Shown here in pieces: positions 60,454 to 64,000 of a DNA stretch of 64,000 nt. The notes beneath the pieces were generated by a model that made no database searches, had not been told where the DNA came from, and worked only from the letters and a program-made list of their open reading frames with translations. A program made the translations under genes and the position numbers. The stretch's first letter is position 1, and the number at the start of each line of letters is the position of its first letter. Origin of the DNA: Latrodectus hesperus (lineage: Eukaryota > Arthropoda > Arachnida > Araneae > Theridiidae); contig CM075853.1 of assembly GCA_037975125.1 (NCBI GenBank), positions 26,448,349-26,512,348 on the forward strand, given 5' to 3'.

Positions 60454-62796
60454 CTTGAACACTGTGATATAGTCTGCCACATCAGCAGGATACCCCAAAA
60501 GCGATGACCATCCGAACATCAGTACAGCAACTGGAACACTGTGATATAGTCTGCCACATCAGCAGGATACCCCAAAGCGATGACCAGCCGGACATCAGTA
60601 CAACAACTTGAACACTGTGATATAAAAGTCAAATAAATCTACTTGAACACCATTCTCTATTTAAGTACTATATTTGCAGCGCTTGTGATAGAAAAGCATG
60701 ATCTTTCTTCTCACCGTTGTGACAAAATATCTTTCCTGGTATATTTCATAAATTGATAAGTACTTTATCAAATATATATCAATATGAATGTAAAATTTAT
60801 GAAGTTTTATTAATGGAATTCGATTTAAAAAATTTTTTCTCTAAATGGTCAAAGTTGTTTTAAAAAAAAGAATAAAAAAATACTTTCTCAGAGTTAATTG
60901 GGTATAAGGAATGTTCAAAAAAATAGCCATGTGATTTTTCAAAACAAAACACCGTGCTGGTCATCGCTTTTGAAAGAATTAGTAATTTCTTTTGCCATCT
61001 AGTGGCCATTTCAATTATTATTTTTGGTGATGCATAATTTCCCTAATCGTACCGAATTATTAATTATTTTCACTATTCCTCATAGATTTTATAAATTGAT
61101 AGGTCTTTTATGAAATATATATCAATATAAATGTAAATTTTATGAAGTGTTTCGCTAATGGAATTTAGTCCAAGAAATTTTTCTCCTAATGGTCGAAAAT
61201 ATTTAAAAAAAATAATTAAAAATACTTCCTTAGAGATAATTGGGCTTAAGAAATGTTAAAAAAAATAGCCATGTGTTTTTTTAAAACTATAATATTGTAA
61301 AGAAGTTATATTAATTTCTTTCACCATTTTTTGGCCATTTCAAGTATTATTTTTGATTATACATAATTTCCCTAAACTTATTGACTTTTGAAGGCTTACT
61401 AATGGAATTTAATCCAAGAAATTAACCCTTTAGCTGAAAAAATTCCGAAAAAAAAATTAAAAATCTGCTAAGAAATAAAAACGCATGAGAAATATAAAGT
61501 AAAAAACCCGTTTCTTTTTTTTTTTAAACCATTAACTTAGAGCAGACGGTGATTTGTGGCACCATCTAGTGCCTATTTTAAACATTATTTCGTTGATGTT
61601 TGATTCCCTTTAACTTGCAGAATTATTTATTTGTGTAATTTAATGTATGAAAAAATGTACATAAAATTTATGTAAAATATTTAAATTCAAATCTCTCATT
61701 TTCCCTTAGATTTTAATAACCTATTTTTTATTCTGCTATCGTTTTTGATAAATTAATAACTAAATAAAATTGTTTACATGTAATAAAACTCCATTCAAAT
61801 AGAGAGATTATAAAATTGCGATATTTTTCCTGTAATTACTTATAACTATATTTAAAAAAAAATGCCTCAAAAACTTATATGTTGCTTAATATTTTTCTTA
61901 CTAATTTATTAAAATTTTCTTACATCAGAAACAAATATTTTAATTCTTTTATTTTCCTCTTGCTGGTAAAATGACTTGTTTTTACAAACGCTAGTAATAT
62001 AGTGTGAACTAGAGATTTCTCTGGTAGATCGTACACTCGATCTCAAAGTAATTATACGAACGAACTTAATATTTTTGTGTGAAACGATGAACTGTAGTAA
62101 AATGTTTTTATTTTATTTTATTTTTTTCCTAAAAATGTTGAAACGATTTTTTTTTTTTTTTTTTTGTATTTTTAGAATAAATAGTGTTGTGTATGTTTTG
62201 AAATTGTATCTTTCTTTTAAGTAGTATTCATCACATTACATTAGCTTCAAGTACCAAAAAAAATGTGAAGTGCTTGTGGACATGATTAACTCTAATTTTA
62301 AAGCAAGTTGTCTTAAAAATCGAATAAATGTACTAAATATATCACGCATTGAATATCATTGCTTAATCTTGTCTTGCCAACCCCTCACATGTATATTACT
62401 CTTGACTGACAACTTTCATTTTTTGAAAGTAAAGATATTTACACAATTTTTAAAAATATTTACCTTTTATTTATCTTTGTTCAAAACTGCGTTTTGCACC
62501 CCGAAATGAGTCTCGGGTGAGCTAAAAGATAAGGTGTTTTGAAATTACATTTAGTTACCAAATTATTAAATATTAAACAAAGATATCTTCCACATCCGCC
62601 TTCCAATGCATTTTCAATCGACGGTGCTTTGAAAAAATCGAAAACACGTTCGCTGCAAAGGGTGAAAACGACTGTTTCCGAAAATCGAACAGAAAGTATG
62701 AAGAATAACATTACGAGTATGTAAGAAGGTAGAGGGAACATATGCATTATTCTACTCTTATCTTTAACGGTTATGCAGAGATAATGATTTTAAAAA
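60454..62796. repeat. 2.35-kb macrorepeat, copy 4 (last)
   Basis: Same structure. It ends at TTTTAAAAA and passes into unrelated sequence (GAGGAAGTCTC), giving the distal array edge. Confidence 0.97.
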
Positions 62797-63470
62797 GAGG
62801 AAGTCTCATTTTTTTCAGGACGATAAGGGAGCAGATTTCTGGAACAGTTGTTATGCTTTAAAATTCATAAAAAACTTATTGTGCGTTAAAGTTAGCTTTG
62901 ATCACGTTTACATTAATTGCAAATGCAGTTATCTATCAATATATACATATAAAATTTTGAGTAAATACTATGAGTTTGCTCCCGTGACCATTAATTACAG
63001 TAATACCTGGTAATCAAATAAAGTCTAATTTTTGGTGCCACCTGGAAGTGCTAAATAAAAGAGATTGTCAGATTATAAAACTTTTTTGTTGTAAGCTATT
63101 TAATTATGTTTTGTAGAAGACACATCGAGTGTTTTTCGAACAAGTTCACACCAAATAGCTGATAGGGATTGCCGATTCTCCTTCGGTAGAAATCAGTCAT
63201 CGTGTTGGATGAAACAAAGCCCAATTTTGTTATCGATCTGTTATTGATGAATGCGGGGAAAACCGCGAATCGATGGCACCGATCGCACTCATTCCGTTGC
63301 TCTACGAATATTACGTGTCCTGGTTTCGTTGTAGATACGGGTACCCCTTGATTTGGCAAAAAATTTGTCGATAAATGCTGGGTATACACTTTAATTTTGG
63401 TAACCTTGGTATTTTCAGCGCTTTAATTAAATTAGTTTTAGGGTTACCATTTTGTTATTCACAATTTGGC
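62797..63470. other. Unidentified sequence after the array, possible coding fragment on minus strand
   Basis: A minus frame at 63096-63389 (97 codons) has fairly balanced composition and a CDRCHRF segment. No family was recognised. It could be a retroelement or gene fragment. Confidence 0.25.
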
Positions 63471-63602
63471 GTCTATCTTGGCGTCCAAATATTCAAGGGG
63501 CACCCGTGAGTAAACTTTTACCCACGTGATGACAGGCATATGACACTTATATATGGCAGTCGCTCGGAAGCATCAGGGTTGCCTGCGTAGGCTGGTAAAA
63601 GT

Positions 63603-63791
63603 ATGGGGGACAGCACACCTGCCCCCAACACGGTTAGATGCACGATAGAGGACTTTGGACTAGGAATAAAGGAAACGATTGACAAGATTAGGCTCTCTGC
63701 AGAATATATTCAGAAAATTAGCAATGCAGACATGACTGAAAATGATACAGAACTTCTCAGGATACACAGTCTTGAGCTGACTGACATATGA
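63603..63791 (+). CDS. Unknown ORF, N-terminal-like, partly duplicated downstream
   Basis: ATG at 63603 opens 62 codons (MGDSTPAPNTVRCTIEDFG...) to TGA at 63789-63791. The segment SNADMTENDTELLRIHS is helical and acidic. The same coding segment, about 52 bp nearly identical, recurs at 63949-64000 in an open frame preceded by ALSDDEDVDIVSEDKV. The GC-balanced leader (63500-63602) fits a gene or retroelement 5' region. Family not recognised; the right side is cut by the window. Confidence 0.4.
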   Translation: MGDSTPAPNTVRCTIEDFGLGIKETIDKIRLSAEYIQKISNADMTENDTELLRIHSLELTDI

Positions 63792-63893
63792 GCAAATTAC
63801 CATAAAAACAATGAAAATCAATTTAAAGGTAATCATCTAAATAAGTAAAAAAAACCCACCACCGTATAAAGTTAAAATTCCAATTTAAAATCT

Positions 63894-64000
63894 ATTAGAA
63901 GCATTAAGTGACGACGAGGATGTCGACATCGTCAGTGAGGATAAAGTGAGCAATGCAGACATGACTGAAAATGATACAGAACTTCTCAGGATACACAGAC
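63894..64000 (+). CDS. Partial exon-like ORF containing the duplicated segment, cut by window end
   Basis: Open from 63894 (after a TAA) to the last base. It encodes LLEALSDDEDVDIVSEDKV and then the same residues as in 63603-63791. The acidic stretch resembles disordered regulatory tails. It may be a second exon or a tandem duplication of the first. Confidence 0.35.

Noticed and set aside
50946..62796. rDNA intergenic spacer
   Set aside because: Architecture is suggestive but no 18S, 5.8S or 28S sequence is in the window.

Overview
This window is an AT-rich arthropod nuclear region. It is most likely from a chelicerate such as a spider, but that guess rests only on repeat content: abundant tRNA-derived SINEs, Tc1-like elements, a protein-primed family-B polymerase of Maverick/Polinton type and RNase H-bearing LINEs. 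No complete host gene could be recognised. The window is a transposon and satellite graveyard with several cleanly readable nested insertions. Introns, spliceosomal signals and AATAAA signals show it is eukaryotic, so no bacterial-style operons, ribosome binding sites or terminators apply.

Layout. 1-6.6 kb: AT-rich sequence with one hAT-type terminus, a GATA-rich minisatellite and a 556-bp mariner-like element. About 6.65-19.85 kb: a two-ORF LINE (ORF1 with CCHC knuckles; ORF2 with endonuclease, RT and RNase H) split by an 8,249-bp element at 9335-17583. That element has a 6-bp target duplication, AG...CT ends and 2.67-kb near-identical terminal inverted repeats. It carries a spliced zinc-finger/family-B polymerase gene whose 3' half lies inside the inverted repeats, so it is present twice. 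It lacks the integrase, ATPase, protease and capsid genes of a full Maverick. 20.15-20.6 kb: the 3' end of a second LINE. 21-30 kb: AT-rich filler with SINEs, microsatellites and a foldback element. 30.6-32.2 kb: a decayed Tc1-like transposon. 33.7-42.9 kb: SINEs and two pairs of long-range inverted repeats meeting near 38.2 kb, plus one exon-like ORF of unknown identity. 43.6-45.2 kb: a second Tc1-like transposon with a SINE inside it. 46.2-46.8 kb: a SINE interrupted by a 321-bp hAT MITE; both have perfect target duplications. 50.9-53.6 kb: about 34 copies of a 78-bp satellite, leading into four tandem copies of a 2.35-kb unit (53.4-62.8 kb) that carries two satellite units per copy. 62.8-64 kb: unidentified coding-like sequence cut by the window end.

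How the parts relate. The order of events can be read in three places: LINE first, then the polymerase element; Tc1 first, then SINE; SINE first, then hAT MITE. The most unusual object is the compact polymerase-only Maverick-like element with giant inverted repeats carrying CRE (TGACGTCA) triplets and a tRNA-like Pol III promoter. Second is the satellite-plus-macrorepeat array, in which each 2.35-kb unit holds a 21-bp inverted fragment of the satellite and a CTCF-like motif. Several lesions are single-base homopolymer differences, so a sequencing or assembly cause is possible for some of them.
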